A stretch of 41,017 bases of DNA from Streptomyces altiplanensis (GTDB lineage Bacteria; Actinomycetota; Actinomycetes; Streptomycetales; Streptomycetaceae). Location of the stretch: assembly GCA_003719395.1 (NCBI GenBank), contig RHMC01000054.1:1-41017 (forward strand). Direction: 5' to 3'. A model generated the notes under the pieces. That model did not search any database and was not told where the DNA came from. It saw nothing but the letters and a program-made list of their open reading frames with translations. Of this stretch, positions 40,213 through 41,017 are shown in pieces. How positions within the stretch are numbered: the stretch's first letter is position 1; each line of letters starts with the position of its first letter. A program made the position numbers and the translations under genes.

Positions 40213-40742
40213 GCGATACGGGGCCCCGGGAACTCCGGCAGGACCGTCATGAGACGGGACCCCGGGGCCTCCGGCGGGGCCGTAACGAGACGGAGGAGGA
40301 GCGGGCGGACCGGCTGTGGGCCGAGCTGCTCCAGGAGCTGCGGGTCGCGCAGACCGGCGTGCAGATCCTGTTCGCCTTCCTGCTGACCGTGGTCTTCCAG
40401 CCGCGGTTCGCCGACCTGTCGACGACCGACCGGAACATCTACGTCGTCACGGTCGTGATCGGAGCGGCGACGGTGGGGGCGCTGGTCGGCCCGGTCTCCT
40501 TCCACCGCCTGGTCACCGGCCGCCGGCTCAAGCCGCAGACGGTGATGTGGGCGTCCAGACTGACCCTTCTCGGGCTGGTGCTGCTGCTGTGCACGATGGC
40601 GCTGGCGCTGCTGCTGATCCTCCGGCTGGCGCTGGACAGCTCGCTCGCCCTGTGGCTGGTCGGCGGGCTGGTGGCCTGGTTCGTGCTGTGCTGGTTCGTA
40701 CTGCCGGTCTGGGCCCGGCATGCCGGTGCGGGCAAGAACTGA
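40209..40742 (+). CDS. DUF6328-like four-helix membrane protein
   Basis: An intact 177-residue protein. A charged N-tail with a tandem 12-residue repeat (GPRELRQDRHET / GPRGLRRGRNET) leads to EERADRLWAELLQELRVAQTGVQILFAFLLTVVFQPRF, then VVTVVIGAATVGALVGPVSFHRLVTG, LTLLGLVLLLCTMALALLLIL and LWLVGGLVAWFVLCWFVLPVW. ELLQE(L/V)RVAQTGVQILF and GPVSFHR are what I associate with DUF6328. Four helices; function unknown. The tandem repeat is also visible in DNA (about 40220-40291). It is translationally coupled to the gene at 39831 and ends in a strong hairpin. Confidence 0.82.
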   Translation: MSDTGPRELRQDRHETGPRGLRRGRNETEEERADRLWAELLQELRVAQTGVQILFAFLLTVVFQPRFADLSTTDRNIYVVTVVIGAATVGALVGPVSFHRLVTGRRLKPQTVMWASRLTLLGLVLLLCTMALALLLILRLALDSSLALWLVGGLVAWFVLCWFVLPVWARHAGAGKN

Positions 40743-40769
40743 CCGAAGTCGTTCCTTGCCCGCACCGGC
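40722..40769. terminator. Bidirectional terminator over the DUF6328-like stop
   Basis: GCCGGTGCGGGCAAG (40722-40736) and CTTGCCCGCACCGGC (40755-40769) pair perfectly over 15 bp, with more partial pairing (GAAC/GTTC) inside. The left arm lies within the last codons and the stop codon sits in the loop. It separates convergent transcripts from both sides. Confidence 0.88.
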
Positions 40770-40823
40770 CTCGCCGTACTGCGCGCGGCTGTCGCGCGTG
40801 TCGCTCAGGAAGCGCAGCCCTGC

Positions 40824-41017
40824 TTACGCGGCGCTGCCCCGGCTGCCGCTGCTGCTCGCGCTGCCGCCGCCGTAGGCGCGGCGGCGCGACTGCGCCGGAG
40901 CGCTGCGTCGCCCGCGCTGCGAGGACGCGCTGCGCCTGGGGCGCTCGCTGACCGGCGAGGAGATCGTGACGGGGATGCCGGAGGGTGCCTGCGCACCGGT
41001 GATCCGGGTCAGTTCGG
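40824..41017 (-). CDS. Probable DEAD/DEAH-box RNA helicase, C-terminus only
   Basis: The last 64 residues of a leftward gene that enters from the right edge: ELTRITGAQAPSGIPVTISS, then a basic low-complexity tail with RRSASSQRGRRSAPAQSRRR and GGGSASSSGSRGSAA, ending TAA at 40826-40824. The (E)LxRxTGAQAPSGxPV segment followed by an Arg/Ser/Gly tail is what I expect at the end of Streptomyces DEAD-box RNA helicases, where the tail binds RNA. The helicase core is outside the window, so this is by resemblance of the tail only. Confidence 0.5.
   Translation of the reverse strand, partial: ELTRITGAQAPSGIPVTISSPVSERPRRSASSQRGRRSAPAQSRRRAYGGGSASSSGSRGSAA

Noticed and set aside
1..41017. CRISPR array, tRNA, rRNA, insertion sequence, prophage or att site
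   Set aside because: No regularly spaced repeats, cloverleaf, transposase, integrase or terminal inverted repeats could be found by eye; tandem repeats present are short and unspaced.

Overview
The window looks like chromosomal DNA of a Streptomyces or close relative. GC content is very high with G/C-rich third codon positions, several starts are GTG or TTG, one gene carries a DtxR/DmdR-type iron box, F420-linked enzymes are present, and many products are typical Streptomyces housekeeping or conserved hypothetical proteins. There is no tRNA, rRNA, CRISPR array, insertion sequence or prophage, and no biosynthetic core gene. All functional statements come from reading the translated sequence; no search was run.

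Layout. 1-831: a same-strand mosaic of three gene pieces (aconitase, FtsX-type permease, KDPG aldolase start), probably a contig-edge chimera or a deletion. 0.9-3.3 kb: yaaA, a membrane protein and a MerR regulator coupled to it. 3.4-3.8 kb: the RNase P RNA gene rnpB, divergent from merR. 3.9-10.9 kb: a small membrane protein divergent from a TetR regulator with twin operators, PhzF, SDR, a Tat-exported PhoD phosphatase, a Gfo/Idh oxidoreductase and a Bcr-type exporter. 10.9-18.6 kb: a beta-propeller-like membrane protein, an Rsm22-family methyltransferase, DDAH, a second TetR, a primase/polymerase-like protein, a lipoprotein, a second PhzF with a 39-bp in-frame insertion, and heme oxygenase under an iron box. 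18.7-24.3 kb: methionine aminopeptidase, an MFS exporter, F420:NADP oxidoreductase, an M50 protease and small conserved proteins. 24.3-29.6 kb: an AfsR-like BTAD/NB-ARC/TPR regulator facing a DrrAB-type ABC exporter. 29.7-35.1 kb: panB, an endonuclease/exonuclease/phosphatase-fold membrane protein, an MFS exporter and nadE. 35.2-38.0 kb: a DUF4190-type protein and a likely operon of a Cys/His secreted protein, DUF3105 and DUF305 proteins (candidate extracytoplasmic metal handling). 38.1-41.0 kb: an F420-dependent LLM oxidoreductase, a VOC protein, a coupled pair ending in a DUF6328-like membrane protein, and the C-terminus of a probable DEAD-box helicase.

Quality caveat. Nineteen of about 43 coding loci need at least one single-base indel to restore a family-like protein, including normally well-conserved genes such as map. 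Some indels sit in G7 or C7 runs. The most economical explanation is uncorrected sequencing error, so these loci are annotated as genes spanning the restored frame, with approximate shift positions given, and not as biological pseudogenes.

Regulation. The region is rich in dyad operators (MerR, two TetR systems, the iron box, and dyads before the SDR, panB, MFS and eda genes). At least five genes have a -10-like hexamer ending exactly six bases before the start codon, which predicts leaderless transcripts. Strong hairpins separate most convergent gene pairs.
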